Assembly: GCF_001866135.1 (NCBI RefSeq)
Contig: NZ_MODW01000003.1
Location: 124,001 to 188,000 of the forward strand
Source of the DNA: Microbacterium sp. LCT-H2
GTDB taxonomy: Bacteria > Actinomycetota > Actinomycetes > Actinomycetales > Microbacteriaceae
Length of the DNA: 64,000 bases
Direction: 5' to 3'
In this document: one piece after another, positions 10,107-19,443 of the stretch
Layout of the letters: every line of letters begins with the position of its first letter
Position numbering within the stretch: the stretch's first letter is position 1
Made by a program: the position numbers and the translations under genes
The notes under the pieces: model-generated
The model's input: only the letters and a program-made list of their open reading frames with translations
The model's database searches: none
What the model was told of the DNA's origin: nothing

Positions 10107-12614
10107 TCAGTCGATCGTCTCGATGACGGGGATCGCGCTCGTGATCACGGGGACCGAGGCGGAGAGCCGCGTGCCGTCGTCGCGGCGGGCGTCGGCGAAC
10201 TCCTGCAGGGTCGGGCGTCCGGGGATCACGGGTCCCTGGTTCGAGAGGGGGACGATGACCTCGTCCTCCAGGGTCGCGATGTACGCGTTGTCACGCACGC
10301 TGAACGGCACCGGAGGTCCGCTGCGCACCTGCACCCGCAGCTCGTGCCGCGTGACGGTCACCTGCATCGCCGTGCCCTGCCACTGCAGCGGGAACGACAA
10401 CGACGGCCAGGACTCGGGGAGCCGCGGGTCGAAGCTGAGGTCGCCGCCGTAGTCGCGCATGCCGCCGAATCCGCAGACGAGGGCCGTCCACACGCCACCG
10501 GCCGAGGCGACGTGCACGCCGTCGGCCGCGTTGTGGTGCAGGTCGTGCAGATCGACGAACAGCGACTGCTCGAAGTACTTCTGCGCGAGGTCCTGATAGC
10601 CCACCTCAGCCGCGAGGATCGACTGCACGACCGCCGACAGGGTCGAATCGCCCGTCGTCAGCGGGTCGTAGTAGTCGAAGTCGGCCTTCTTCTCCTCGGG
10701 CGAGAAGTGGTTGCCCTGCAGGAACAGCGCCAGCACGACGTCGGCCTGCTTGAGCACCTGGAAGCGGTAGATCACGAGCGGGTGGAAGTGCAGCAGCAGC
10801 GGGCGCTGGTCGGCCGGGGTGTTCGCGAGGTCCCAGACCTCCCGCTCCAGGAACAGCGAGTCCTGCGGGTGGATGCCGAGGCTCTCGCTGTACGGGATGT
10901 ACATCGCCTCCGCCGCCCTCTCCCAGGACTCCGCCTCACCCGAGCCGAGGCCCGTCCGCTCGACGAGGGCCGCGTAGTCCTCCGGGTAGCTGTCGCGGAT
11001 CTCCCGCACGACCTTGGCCGCGTAACGGAGGTTGTACCGCGCCATGACGTTCGTGTACAGGTTGTCGTTCACGACGGTCGTGTACTCGTCCGGGCCGGTG
11101 ACGCCGTGGATGTGGAACGTCTGGAGGCCGTCGCCGGCACCGGACTGCTCCACGAGCCGCGATCCCCGCCAGAAGCCGAGGGTGGCCCAGAGCCGCGCGG
11201 TCTCGATCGCGACGTCGGCGCCCTCGCGCCGCAGGAAGGCCTCGTCCCCGGTCGCCCGCACGTACTTGCCGAGCGCGAAGCTGATGTCGGCGTTGATGTG
11301 GTACTGCGCGGTGCCGGCGGCGTAGTACGCCGAGGCCTCTTCGCCGTTGATCGTGCGCCACGGGAAGAGCGCGCCCGCCTCGTTGAGCTGAGCGGCCCGG
11401 CGGCGCGCCGCGGGGAGCATCTTCACCCTTGCTCGCAGCGCGTTGTAGGCCCAGCGCGGCGTCGTGTAGGTGAGGAACGGGAGCACGTAGATCTCGGTGT
11501 CCCAGAAGTAGTGGCCGCTGTAGCCGGAGCCGGTCAGCCCCTTCGCGGGGACACCGGCGCCGTCCGCCCTGGCCGAGGCCTGAGCGAGCTGGAACAGGCA
11601 CCAGCGGGTGGCCTGCTGCAGGTCGTCGCGCCCGCCGATCTGCACGTCGCTGCGCTCCCAGAACGCGTCGAGCCACTCGCGCTGGCGGCGGAAGACCGTC
11701 TCCACGCCCTCGTCCGCTGCCCGGTCGAGCGAGCGACGGCAGCGGTCCACGAGCTCCCGCGGGGGCACCCCGCGGGACGAGTGGTAGCTGACGAGCTTGG
11801 TGATCGTGATGGGGACGCCGGCCTTCGCCTGCACGCGGAAGACGTTCTTGGCGATGTCCGGCTCGATGAGCGTCCGGACGTTGTAGTCGTTCTCCGTCTC
11901 GATGACGTGATCGGCGACGACGGCGACGGTCATCCCGGACGCGGCGACCCGGTACGACAGCGCGGAGCGCAGCCCGTCCTGCCAGTGCTCGGCCGGCTCC
12001 AGCACACGGTCCGCGATGCGTTCGGCCTTGCGCGGGTCGAAGGCGGCGCCCTTGGTCGTCATCGGGGAGCCGGCGTAGACGCCCGCCCCGTCCTGACGGT
12101 TGAGCAGCTGGCAGCTGATCGTGACCGGGGCGTTGGCGTTCTCGACGACGACCTCGAGCCGCAGCACCGCGAGGTGCCGCTCCTCGAAGCTCACGAGACG
12201 CTGATCCCGCATACGCACCCGCTTGCCGGAGGGGGTCTCCCAGACCACGCGCCGCTCCAGCACACCCGTGCGCATGTCGAGGGTGCGGGCGTACTCGCGC
12301 ACGTCGGCGTCGTCGAGGGAGATCGGCTCGTCGTCGACGTAGAGCCGCATCACCTTGGCGTCGGGGGCGTTGACGATCGTCTGGCCGACCTCGGCGAAGC
12401 CGTAGGCCTGTTCGGCGTGCCGGATCGGCCACGTCTCGTGCAGGCCGTTGATGAAGGTGCCGTGCTCCTGCGCGCCGCGCCCCTCGATGTGGTTGCCCCG
12501 GAGCCCGAGGTAGCCGTTGCCGACCGAGAACAGCGTCTCGCCGACGCCCTCCTCCGAGTAGCGCGTCTCGATGAGACGCCACGGGTCGACGGGGAAGCGG
12601 TCGCGGTCGATCAT
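10107..12614 (-). CDS. Glycoside hydrolase family 65 disaccharide phosphorylase
   Basis: An 835-residue GH65 protein: N-terminal beta-sandwich (to about 290), (alpha/alpha)6 barrel (about 330-690) and a small C-terminal beta domain. The barrel carries HIHGVTGPDEYTTVVNDNLY, whose Glu in GPDEY is the general acid of the family, and SGYSGHYFWDTEIYVLPFLT. GH65 enzymes cleave alpha-glucosyl disaccharides (maltose, trehalose, kojibiose, nigerose) with phosphate to beta-glucose-1-phosphate. The downstream partner on the chemistry side, beta-phosphoglucomutase, is encoded immediately upstream with a 4-base overlap, which supports phosphorolysis. Which disaccharide is used cannot be read from the sequence. 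No transporter is adjacent. Confidence 0.9.
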   Translation of the reverse strand: MIDRDRFPVDPWRLIETRYSEEGVGETLFSVGNGYLGLRGNHIEGRGAQEHGTFINGLHETWPIRHAEQAYGFAEVGQTIVNAPDAKVMRLYVDDEPISLDDADVREYARTLDMRTGVLERRVVWETPSGKRVRMRDQRLVSFEERHLAVLRLEVVVENANAPVTISCQLLNRQDGAGVYAGSPMTTKGAAFDPRKAERIADRVLEPAEHWQDGLRSALSYRVAASGMTVAVVADHVIETENDYNVRTLIEPDIAKNVFRVQAKAGVPITITKLVSYHSSRGVPPRELVDRCRRSLDRAADEGVETVFRRQREWLDAFWERSDVQIGGRDDLQQATRWCLFQLAQASARADGAGVPAKGLTGSGYSGHYFWDTEIYVLPFLTYTTPRWAYNALRARVKMLPAARRRAAQLNEAGALFPWRTINGEEASAYYAAGTAQYHINADISFALGKYVRATGDEAFLRREGADVAIETARLWATLGFWRGSRLVEQSGAGDGLQTFHIHGVTGPDEYTTVVNDNLYTNVMARYNLRYAAKVVREIRDSYPEDYAALVERTGLGSGEAESWERAAEAMYIPYSESLGIHPQDSLFLEREVWDLANTPADQRPLLLHFHPLVIYRFQVLKQADVVLALFLQGNHFSPEEKKADFDYYDPLTTGDSTLSAVVQSILAAEVGYQDLAQKYFEQSLFVDLHDLHHNAADGVHVASAGGVWTALVCGFGGMRDYGGDLSFDPRLPESWPSLSFPLQWQGTAMQVTVTRHELRVQVRSGPPVPFSVRDNAYIATLEDEVIVPLSNQGPVIPGRPTLQEFADARRDDGTRLSASVPVITSAIPVIETID

Positions 12615-13369
12615 GCGGTCTCCGGGGTGTCGGTGCGGGCGGCGGAAAGCAGGATACCGAGGTCGTCGACGACGTGGGTCGCGCCGGCGGCGCGGAGTGC
12701 ATCCGCGCCGGCGCCCCGGTCGACGCCGATGACGACGGCGTAGCCGGCGGCGGCGGCGGAAGCGGCACCGGAGGTGGCGTCCTCGACGGCGATGCTGCGG
12801 GCCGGGTCGACGCCGAGGGCCGAGGCACCGGCGGCGAACATGTCGGCCGCGGGCTTGGACGCGAGGTGCTCGCGCTCGGCGACGACGCCGTCGATCACGA
12901 CGCGGAAGAAGGACCGGATACCGGCGGCCGCCAGCACCTCCTCGGCGTTCTTAGAGCTGGAGACGACGCCGAGCGGGATTCCCGCGGCGTGCAGCGCCTC
13001 GACCACGGCGAGGGAGCCGGGGAACGGAGCGATGCCCTGGCTGCGGAGGGACGTCGCGAACGCGGCGTTCTTGCGGTTGCCGATCCCGCAGATGGTCTCG
13101 GCGGACGGGTCATCGTCCACGGATCCCCAGGGGACCTCGACGTTGCGGCTGCGCAGCAGGCTCGCGACGCCGTCGTAGCGCTTCTTGCCGTCGACGTAGG
13201 CGAAGTAGTCCTCGTCGGTGTACGGCGGCGTGATGTCCCAGCGGGCGAAGACGTCGTCGAAGACCGCCTTCCAGGCGCGCATGTGCACCTCGGCGGTCGG
13301 CGTGAGGACGCCGTCGAGGTCGAACAGCACACCGTCGGCGTGGAACAGGTCGGGCAGCGCGTCTGGCAC
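12611..13369 (-). CDS. pgmB: HAD-family beta-phosphoglucomutase
   Basis: Converts beta-glucose-1-phosphate to glucose-6-phosphate, feeding the product of the neighbouring GH65 phosphorylase into glycolysis. I choose the GTG at 13369 (252 residues) because GGAGG precedes it by 5-6 bp; an upstream ATG at 13420 would add a poorly conserved tail. HAD motif I is FDLDGVLTPTAEVHMRAW, with the nucleophile and acid/base Asp; motif II is GVVSSSKN; motif III Lys is in LASKPAADMF; motif IV is VEDATSGAASA. The cap region GKKRYDGVASLL is typical of beta-PGM rather than general HAD phosphatases. It overlaps the phosphorylase gene by four bases. Confidence 0.9.
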   Translation of the reverse strand: MPDALPDLFHADGVLFDLDGVLTPTAEVHMRAWKAVFDDVFARWDITPPYTDEDYFAYVDGKKRYDGVASLLRSRNVEVPWGSVDDDPSAETICGIGNRKNAAFATSLRSQGIAPFPGSLAVVEALHAAGIPLGVVSSSKNAEEVLAAAGIRSFFRVVIDGVVAEREHLASKPAADMFAAGASALGVDPARSIAVEDATSGAASAAAAGYAVVIGVDRGAGADALRAAGATHVVDDLGILLSAARTDTPETA

Positions 13370-13469
13370 AGAGCCTCCAGGAGAAGGACGAGGGTCGGGA
13401 AAGGCACCTCTCCGTGCCACTGTGCAAGCGTAATGGCGCTGGCGCGCGCGGGGTAACCCCGGACCCGGA

Positions 13470-14690
13470 TCAGAGCAGCTCGGCGGTCTGTCTGGCGATC
13501 TGCAGCTCCTCGTCCGTGGGCACGACGAGCACGGTCACGGGCGAGGCATCGGTCGAGATGACGCGGACGCCGCGCCCCTTCGCCTCGTTGCGGGCGGGGT
13601 CGATCTCGATCCCCGCGAAGCCGAGCGTCGCCATCGCCGCCGCGCGCACCGGCGCGGCGTTCTCGCCGACGCCGGCGGTGAAGGACACGACGTCGACCCC
13701 GCCCAGCTGGGCGATGTAGGCGCCGGCGTAGGCCCGCAGACGGTGGACGTATACGTCGAAGGCGAGCGTCGCGGCCTCCTCGCCCGCGGCGACGCCCGCG
13801 AGGATGTCGCGCATGTCGCTGCGGCCGGCCAGACCCGCGAGCCCGCTGCGGGTGTTCAGCAGCGCGTCGAGGTCGTCGATGGTGTAGCCGGCGCGGCGGG
13901 ACAGATGCACGAGAGCGGCCGGGTCGAGGTCGCCCGACCGCGTGCCCATGACGAGGCCCTCGAGCGGAGTCAGGCCCATCGAGGTCTCGACCGAGCGGCC
14001 CCCGTCGATCGCGGTGACCGAGGCGCCGTTCCCGAGGTGGAACACGAGCTGCCGGAGGGTCCCGAGGTCGCGCCCGAGGAAGCGCGCGGCGGTCTCGCTG
14101 ACGTACTGGTGGCTCGTGCCGTGGAAGCCGTACCGACGGACCCGGTGCTCGGCGGCGAGCGCCGCATCGATCGCGTAGGTGTAGGCCGCCGGCGGGAGCG
14201 TCTGATGGAACGCGGTATCGAAGACCGCGACGTGCGGGACGTCGGAGAACACGGCACGCGCCGCCCGGATCCCGGCGAGGTTCGCCGGGTTGTGCAGCGG
14301 CGCGAGCACGGCCAGCTCGCCGATCTGCCGCTCGACATCGGCGTCGATCAGGGTCGGCGCGTAGAAGCGCGCACCACCGTGCACGACCCGATGCCCCACC
14401 GCGACCGGCGCATGGGCGTCGAGCGAGGGACCGTGCGCGGCGAACTGCGCGCGCATGACCTCGAAGGCCGCGGCGTGGTCCGGGATGGACTGCTCGTCGC
14501 GGTAGGTGGCGTCGAGCATCGTCGCCGACGGTCCGTCACCCGGCTCCGGGCGCACGGTGTGGGCGACGGGGCTGACATCCTGTCCGATGCGCTCGATGAG
14601 CCCGCTGGCGAGCTCGTCCTCGTGCGCAGTGTCGATGAGGCTGTACTTCAGCGAGGACGAGCCGCTGTTGATGACGAGGATCGCGCTCAC
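13470..14690 (-). CDS. ackA: Acetate kinase
   Basis: Interconverts acetyl phosphate + ADP and acetate + ATP. The 406-residue protein begins with ILVINSGSSSLKYSLIDT, the ASKHA phosphate-binding loop, and includes VGHRVVHGGARFY (catalytic Arg region), FDTAFHQTLP with the catalytic Asp, RRYGFHGTSHQYVS, and HLGNGASVTAIDGGRS. All key segments are present. The GTG start at 14690 overlaps the pta stop (GTGA), so the two are translated as a coupled pta-ackA pair for overflow acetate formation or acetate use. Confidence 0.97.
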   Translation of the reverse strand: MSAILVINSGSSSLKYSLIDTAHEDELASGLIERIGQDVSPVAHTVRPEPGDGPSATMLDATYRDEQSIPDHAAAFEVMRAQFAAHGPSLDAHAPVAVGHRVVHGGARFYAPTLIDADVERQIGELAVLAPLHNPANLAGIRAARAVFSDVPHVAVFDTAFHQTLPPAAYTYAIDAALAAEHRVRRYGFHGTSHQYVSETAARFLGRDLGTLRQLVFHLGNGASVTAIDGGRSVETSMGLTPLEGLVMGTRSGDLDPAALVHLSRRAGYTIDDLDALLNTRSGLAGLAGRSDMRDILAGVAAGEEAATLAFDVYVHRLRAYAGAYIAQLGGVDVVSFTAGVGENAAPVRAAAMATLGFAGIEIDPARNEAKGRGVRVISTDASPVTVLVVPTDEELQIARQTAELL

Positions 14691-16816
14691 GCCTCCTCCC
14701 CCGATCGCTCGTCGCCCTGGGCCTGGATCGCCGTGATGGCCACCGTGTTCACGATGTCGTCGACGAGCGCACCGCGGGACAGGTCGTTGATGGGCTTGTT
14801 GAGTCCCTGCAGCACCGGACCGATGGCCACGGCGCCGGCGGAGCGCTGCACCGCCTTGTAGGTGTTGTTGCCGGTGTTGAGGTCGGGGAAGACGAACACG
14901 GTCGCCCGCCCCGCCACCGCCGAGTCGGGCAGCTTGGCCTTGGCGACCGCCGCGTCGGCGGCGGCGTCGTACTGGATGGGGCCCTCCACGAGGAGTTCGG
15001 GAGCGCGCTCGCGCACGAGCACCGTCGCCGCCCTGACCTTGTCGACGTCGGCCCCCGACCCGGACTCGCCGGTGGAGTACGACAGCATCGCCACGCGGGG
15101 GTCGATGCCGAACTGCCGGGCGGTGGTGGCGGACGAGATCGCGATGTCGGCGAGCTGCTCGGCCGTGGGATCCGGGATGACCGCGCAGTCGCCGTACACG
15201 AGCACGCGGTCGGCGAGGGCCATGAGGAACACGCTGGAGACGACGTTCACTCCCGGCTTTGTCTTGATGATCTCGAAGGACGGACGGATCGTGTGCGCCG
15301 TGGTGTGCGCGGCACCGGAGACCATGCCGTCGGCGAGCCCGAGGTGCACCATCATCGTCCCGAAGTAGGAGACGTCGGTGACGGTGTCGGCGGCCTGCGC
15401 GAGCGTGATCCCCTTGTGGGCGCGCAGCCGGGCGTACTCGGCGGCGAAGCGCTCCACGAGGGCCGGGTCGGTGGGACTCAGCACCTGCGCGCCGGCGAGG
15501 TCGAGGCCGAGTTCCGCCGCACGAGCGCGGATCGCACCGTCGTCGCCGAGGATGGTGAGCTCCGCCACCTCGCGGGACAGCAGCGCCGCCGCCGCCCGGA
15601 GGATGCGGTCGTCGTCGCCCTCGGGGAGGACGATGTGGCGACGGTCGGAGCGCGCGCGTTCCATCAGGCCGTACTGGAACATGAGCGGCGTGACGACGTG
15701 CGACTCGGCGAGCCCGAGCTGCTCGGTGAGCTCGGCCACGTCGACATGCGCTTGGAAGAGTCCGAGCGCCCGGTCGTAGCGACCGCGCGAGTCGGCGGAG
15801 ATGCGGCCGCGGGTGCCCATCACCCGTACCGCCGTGTCGTAGGTGCCGAGGTCGGTGGTGACGATCGGCACCGAGGAGGCGAAGCCGTCGAGCAGCTGGA
15901 GGATCGGGTCCGGCAGGGGGAACGGCCCGTTGAGGATGATGCCGGCGATCCGCGGGAACGTGCCGGAGGAGTCGGCGAGGAGGGCGGCGAGCAGCACCTC
16001 GGTGCGGTCAGCGGGAATCACGACGACGGCCTCGTCGGTGAGGCGAGGCAGGACGTTCACCATCGACATGCCGGCCACGACGATCGACAGCGCGACCGCG
16101 GTCAGGCGATCCTCGTCGCCCTTGAGGAGCGTCCCGTCGACCGCGGAGACGATGCCGCGGATGGACGGCGCGACGAGCGCGCGATCCTCGGGGAGCGCCC
16201 AGACCGGGGTACCGGTGGGGACGACGGCCCGCACCGCGTCGACGATGGCATCGAGCGCGTCGGGGTCGGCCCTGTTCACGGCCACCGCGAACAGCTCCGC
16301 GCGCTCCTCGGCGAGTTCCGGCAGCGCCAGGGCGGCGATCTGGCCGACGGCGGCGGGCACCCGGGCGGTCGTGGTGCCGAGCTGCTCGGCCTGCCGCTGC
16401 TGGTCCCGTCCGCTCAGCACGAGCAGGACGGGGGCGCCGAGGTTCGCCGCGATCCGGGCGTTGAAGCCGAGCTCGGCGGGGCTCGCGACGTCCGTGTAGT
16501 CGCTGCCGACGATCACGACGGCGTCGCACTGCGCCTCGACGGCCTTGAAGCGCGCGACGATGGTCGACAGCGCGCCCTCCGGATCGGCGCGCACATCGTC
16601 GTAGGTGACCCCGATGCAGTCCTCGTAGTCGAGCTGGACGCCGTCATGGGCGAGCAGCAGCTCGAGGATCTCGTCCCGCTCGGCGACCGCCCGGGCGATC
16701 GGGCGGAAGACGCCGACGCGCGGCGACACGCGCATCAGCGCGTCGAGCACCCCGAGGGCGATCGTCGACTTCCCGGTGTGGCCTTCGGCCGAGGTGATGT
16801 AGATGCTCCGCGACAC
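14687..16816 (-). CDS. pta: Phosphate acetyltransferase (long form)
   Basis: Transfers acetyl between CoA and phosphate. At 709 residues this is the long, three-domain type: an N-terminal BioD/P-loop-like domain (ITSAEGHTGKSTIALGVLDA, 1-210), a central DRTGG domain (about 220-340), and the C-terminal catalytic domain (about 385-705) with RRHIVLPEGDDDRILRAAAA, VDVSYFGTMMVHLG-type and SYSTGESGSGADVDKVR stretches. The N-terminal and DRTGG domains serve regulation and oligomerisation in E. coli Pta. A GTG start at 16816 is used. It is coupled to ackA downstream. Confidence 0.96.
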   Translation of the reverse strand: MSRSIYITSAEGHTGKSTIALGVLDALMRVSPRVGVFRPIARAVAERDEILELLLAHDGVQLDYEDCIGVTYDDVRADPEGALSTIVARFKAVEAQCDAVVIVGSDYTDVASPAELGFNARIAANLGAPVLLVLSGRDQQRQAEQLGTTTARVPAAVGQIAALALPELAEERAELFAVAVNRADPDALDAIVDAVRAVVPTGTPVWALPEDRALVAPSIRGIVSAVDGTLLKGDEDRLTAVALSIVVAGMSMVNVLPRLTDEAVVVIPADRTEVLLAALLADSSGTFPRIAGIILNGPFPLPDPILQLLDGFASSVPIVTTDLGTYDTAVRVMGTRGRISADSRGRYDRALGLFQAHVDVAELTEQLGLAESHVVTPLMFQYGLMERARSDRRHIVLPEGDDDRILRAAAALLSREVAELTILGDDGAIRARAAELGLDLAGAQVLSPTDPALVERFAAEYARLRAHKGITLAQAADTVTDVSYFGTMMVHLGLADGMVSGAAHTTAHTIRPSFEIIKTKPGVNVVSSVFLMALADRVLVYGDCAVIPDPTAEQLADIAISSATTARQFGIDPRVAMLSYSTGESGSGADVDKVRAATVLVRERAPELLVEGPIQYDAAADAAVAKAKLPDSAVAGRATVFVFPDLNTGNNTYKAVQRSAGAVAIGPVLQGLNKPINDLSRGALVDDIVNTVAITAIQAQGDERSGEEA

Positions 16817-16878
16817 GGCTCCAGCTTAGGCGGGCACCCGGACACCGCACCCGGCCGCTGCCGTGACAAACGTGTGCG

Positions 16879-17577
16879 TCACTCGCACGGGCCGGACAGC
16901 ACGTCGACGACGGCCGTCGCATCCTCCTGGTACCGCGTGTAGTAGTCCCGATCGGTGTTCACCTGCACCCGGTGGATCGCGTGCGACGGCGCCATCGACC
17001 GCCAATCGGGGATCCGCCCGAGGCGCTCGAAGAACAGACGGGCCGCGGTGGCGGGATCCATCCGCTGCTCCGCGCTGCCCCACCAGTCCTGCTGCTGGAA
17101 GAGGCCGATGCTCGTCGTGCGCGATCCATCCGGATTGGTCCAGCCGCGCGTCTCCCAGTCCCCGTAGGCGATGTTGCGCAGGCTGCTCTCCCCCATCGCG
17201 GTCATGACGCCGAGGATCTGGCCGTCCCGCGCGAACCCGAGCTCGTCGGCGGTGCGGATGATGGTCGCGGCGTTCTCGAGCTGTTCGCCGCTCCATCCGG
17301 CGACGCCCGCCTGGGGGAAGGTCGACGGGCGGTCGAGGCAGACCGGCGCCGGATCCCTCGCCAGCCCCAGGGGGATGAGCACGAACAGCACCGCCACAGC
17401 GGCCACCACCGCGGCCGACACGGCGACGCGCTGCAGGATCCGCTTCCGCCGGGCACGCCGGGCGGCCCGACGGCGAGCCTCGCGGCGCCGTCGGTTGGTG
17501 GCCTCGCGCGAAGCGGCGGGCCGCCGGGTCGATGTGGTCCGCGTCCCCGCCGTCCCCCTCGTGCGCGGGGCCGTCAT
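16879..17577 (-). CDS. Membrane-anchored lysozyme-like cell-wall protein
   Basis: A 232-residue protein with a very basic, Arg-rich cytoplasmic start, one transmembrane helix (about residues 52-75, VSAAVVAAVAVLFVLIPLGL) and an extracytoplasmic domain. That domain has GVMTAMGESSLRNIAYGD followed by TSIGLFQQQDWWGS and a late RYQEDATAVV, the pattern of a lysozyme-like module often fused to actinobacterial M23 peptidases or secreted as single-domain proteins; the Glu in MGESS sits where the transglycosylase catalytic Glu is found. Activity is unproven. The ATG at 17577 overlaps the rhomboid gene stop (ATGA), so the two are coupled. Confidence 0.75.
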   Translation of the reverse strand: MTAPRTRGTAGTRTTSTRRPAASREATNRRRREARRRAARRARRKRILQRVAVSAAVVAAVAVLFVLIPLGLARDPAPVCLDRPSTFPQAGVAGWSGEQLENAATIIRTADELGFARDGQILGVMTAMGESSLRNIAYGDWETRGWTNPDGSRTTSIGLFQQQDWWGSAEQRMDPATAARLFFERLGRIPDWRSMAPSHAIHRVQVNTDRDYYTRYQEDATAVVDVLSGPCE

Positions 17578-18182
17578 CGTCCGACGGCGCGGCGCCGGTC
17601 GGGACGCCGTCCGGCGAGCGCGGCCGCACCGCCCCCGATCGCGCCGAAGAGATGGCCCTGCCAGGACACGCGGTCCGCGACGCCGAACACCCCGGCCAGC
17701 ATGGTGCCGCCGTACAGGCCGATCACGACGACGGCGATCACCGCGTAGAGGATGCGGTGCGAGACACGACCGGGAGCGAACACCCGCATCACCACGTAGC
17801 CGAAGTACCCGAAAACGAGTCCGGAGGCGCCGACCGTCAGCGTGCCGGGGGCGTTCACGAGCCAGGTACCCAGCCCGCCGACGACCGCGACGATCACGGT
17901 GACCGCCCAGAACCGCCGCGTGCCCTCGACCGCGACCAGGCAGCCGAGCACGAGGAACGGCACGGAGTTCGCGATCAGATGCGCCCAGCTCGCGTGTAGC
18001 AGCGGGGCGAAGACGATGCCCAGCAGTCCCGCGGGGTCCCACGAACGGATGCCGAGGCCGCTGAAGGAGCCCGGCAGCACGGCGTCCGCGAACTGCACCG
18101 CCCACATGGCCGCGAGCAGCAGCACGGGCGACGCGAATCGCCGCAGCGGATGCTCGGGCCTGGCCGACGGAGGAACGGTCAC
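17574..18182 (-). CDS. Rhomboid-family intramembrane serine protease
   Basis: A 202-residue protein of six predicted helices. The catalytic Ser is in TVGASGLVFGYFGYVV (GASG motif) and the catalytic His in WQGHLFGAIGGG, with the helix-2 motif HASWAHLIANSVPFLVLG giving the conserved His/Asn of the oxyanion site. All three hallmarks are present, so an active protease that cuts membrane proteins is expected; substrates are unknown. The GTG at 18182 is the best start, although no strong ribosome site precedes it. The SRP RNA gene lies about 55 bp upstream on the same strand. Confidence 0.88.
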   Translation of the reverse strand: MTVPPSARPEHPLRRFASPVLLLAAMWAVQFADAVLPGSFSGLGIRSWDPAGLLGIVFAPLLHASWAHLIANSVPFLVLGCLVAVEGTRRFWAVTVIVAVVGGLGTWLVNAPGTLTVGASGLVFGYFGYVVMRVFAPGRVSHRILYAVIAVVVIGLYGGTMLAGVFGVADRVSWQGHLFGAIGGGAAALAGRRPDRRRAVGR

Positions 18183-18236
18183 CGCTCGATTCTCGCAGGA
18201 GCACCCTGGCGCCGGCTGGACGCAGGGAAAAGAAAA

Positions 18237-18324
18237 GACCCTCCGCGCACCCAGCAGAGCCCGGTTACCCTTGCTGCGTTTCCGCCCTGGGGGAATTGGC
18301 CTGGATGCCGCCACGCGGAGAGCC
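18237..18324 (-). ncRNA. ffs: Signal recognition particle RNA, small bacterial type
   Basis: The minus strand carries the conserved SRP apical loop region: AGGGCGGAAACGCAGCAAGG then GTAACCGGGCTCTGCTGGG. GGAAA and AGCA are the Ffh-binding elements of helix 8. The ends pair: CTCCGCG at 18241-18247 with CGCGGAG at 18314-18320. A T-rich run (TCTTTTCTTTT on the minus strand, near 18224-18236) follows as a probable terminator. The RNA pairs with Ffh to target nascent membrane proteins. The exact ends are estimates within several bases. Confidence 0.9.
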
Positions 18325-18443
18325 GTCGTCCACTCTACCCGACGCCGACGGGACCCGACGACCGCAGCCCGGCATGGTCCCGCAGGGTGTGCGGAGCGTA
18401 CGATCGATGCACGCGCATCGTTGCGCCGGACGAGAGGGAACGC

Positions 18444-19433
18444 ATGCCAGAGAACGCCCCCCTGAGCCCGGTCGCGATCGACGCCGACGGATTCGCCGCC
18501 CAGACCGCGGCCATCCTCGGCTCGATCAGCCAGGTGATCGACGGGAAGCCCGAGGCTGTGCGCAGCGCCCTCGTCTGCCTGCTCGCCGAAGGCCATCTGC
18601 TCATCGAGGACGTGCCCGGCGTCGGGAAGACGATGCTGGCCCGCGCCCTCGCCGCGACCGTCGACGCCACCGTCCGCCGTATCCAGTTCACCCCTGACCT
18701 CCTGCCCGGCGACGTCACGGGGGTCTCGGTCTACAACCCCGTCGATCGCGAGTTCGAGTTCAAGCGCGGCGCCGTCTTCGCCCACATCGTCATCGCCGAC
18801 GAGATCAACCGTTCCTCCCCCAAGACCCAGTCCGCACTCCTGGAGGCCATGGAGGAGGGGCAGGTCACGGTCGACGGCTCCACCCACCGGCTCCCCGACC
18901 CGTTCCTCGTCGTCGCCACGCAGAACCCGCTGGAGATGGAGGGCACCTACGCGCTTCCGGAGGCGCAACGCGACCGGTTCATGATGCGCATCTCGATGGG
19001 CTACCCCGACCCCGCGGCCGAGGCCCTCATGCTCCGGCAACGCGATGTCGTGAACCCGCTGGCGACCGTGACCCCGGTCGCGGACGCCGCCGCGATCTCG
19101 CAGCTCATCGCCTGGGCCCGGGCCGTGCATGTGGCTCCCGCGCTCGAGGAATACGCCGTCTCCCTCGCCCAGGCGACGCGGAACGACCCCAGCCTGCACC
19201 TCGGCGCCAGCCCGCGGGCCACGTTGCAGCTCGTCCGCGCCGCGAAGGTCTGGGCCGCCCTGGACGGGCGCGACTACGTCATCCCGGACGACATCACCGA
19301 CCTGCTGATCCCGGTGTTCGCCCACCGTCTGCTCCCGGCCCGCGGGGCCCACCGTGCGGGCGCGCAGCCGGTCGAGGCGGCGCTCACCCAGATCGCGGAG
19401 CGCGTCCGCGTCCCCGTCGCGACCCGTTCCTGA
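18444..19433 (+). CDS. MoxR-family AAA+ ATPase
   Basis: A 329-residue AAA+ ATPase starting at the ATG at 18444 with GAGGGAA upstream. Walker A is EDVPGVGKTMLARALA, Walker B HIVIADEINRSSPKTQSALLEAMEE, and sensor 1 is in VVATQNPLEMEGTYALPEAQ, all diagnostic of MoxR. Such ATPases act as chaperones that help assemble or mature partner proteins. Here the partners are probably the DUF58 protein and the transglutaminase-like membrane protein encoded next on the same strand, a very common three-gene set in actinobacteria. The precise client is not known. Confidence 0.93.
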   Translation: MPENAPLSPVAIDADGFAAQTAAILGSISQVIDGKPEAVRSALVCLLAEGHLLIEDVPGVGKTMLARALAATVDATVRRIQFTPDLLPGDVTGVSVYNPVDREFEFKRGAVFAHIVIADEINRSSPKTQSALLEAMEEGQVTVDGSTHRLPDPFLVVATQNPLEMEGTYALPEAQRDRFMMRISMGYPDPAAEALMLRQRDVVNPLATVTPVADAAAISQLIAWARAVHVAPALEEYAVSLAQATRNDPSLHLGASPRATLQLVRAAKVWAALDGRDYVIPDDITDLLIPVFAHRLLPARGAHRAGAQPVEAALTQIAERVRVPVATRS

Positions 19434-19443
19434 GCACGCGATC

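Noticed and set aside
13370..13420. Longer start for beta-phosphoglucomutase at 13420
   Set aside because: The extra residues (MARRGAFPDPRPSPGGS) are not conserved in character, and a GGAGG ribosome site lies within them in front of the GTG at 13369.
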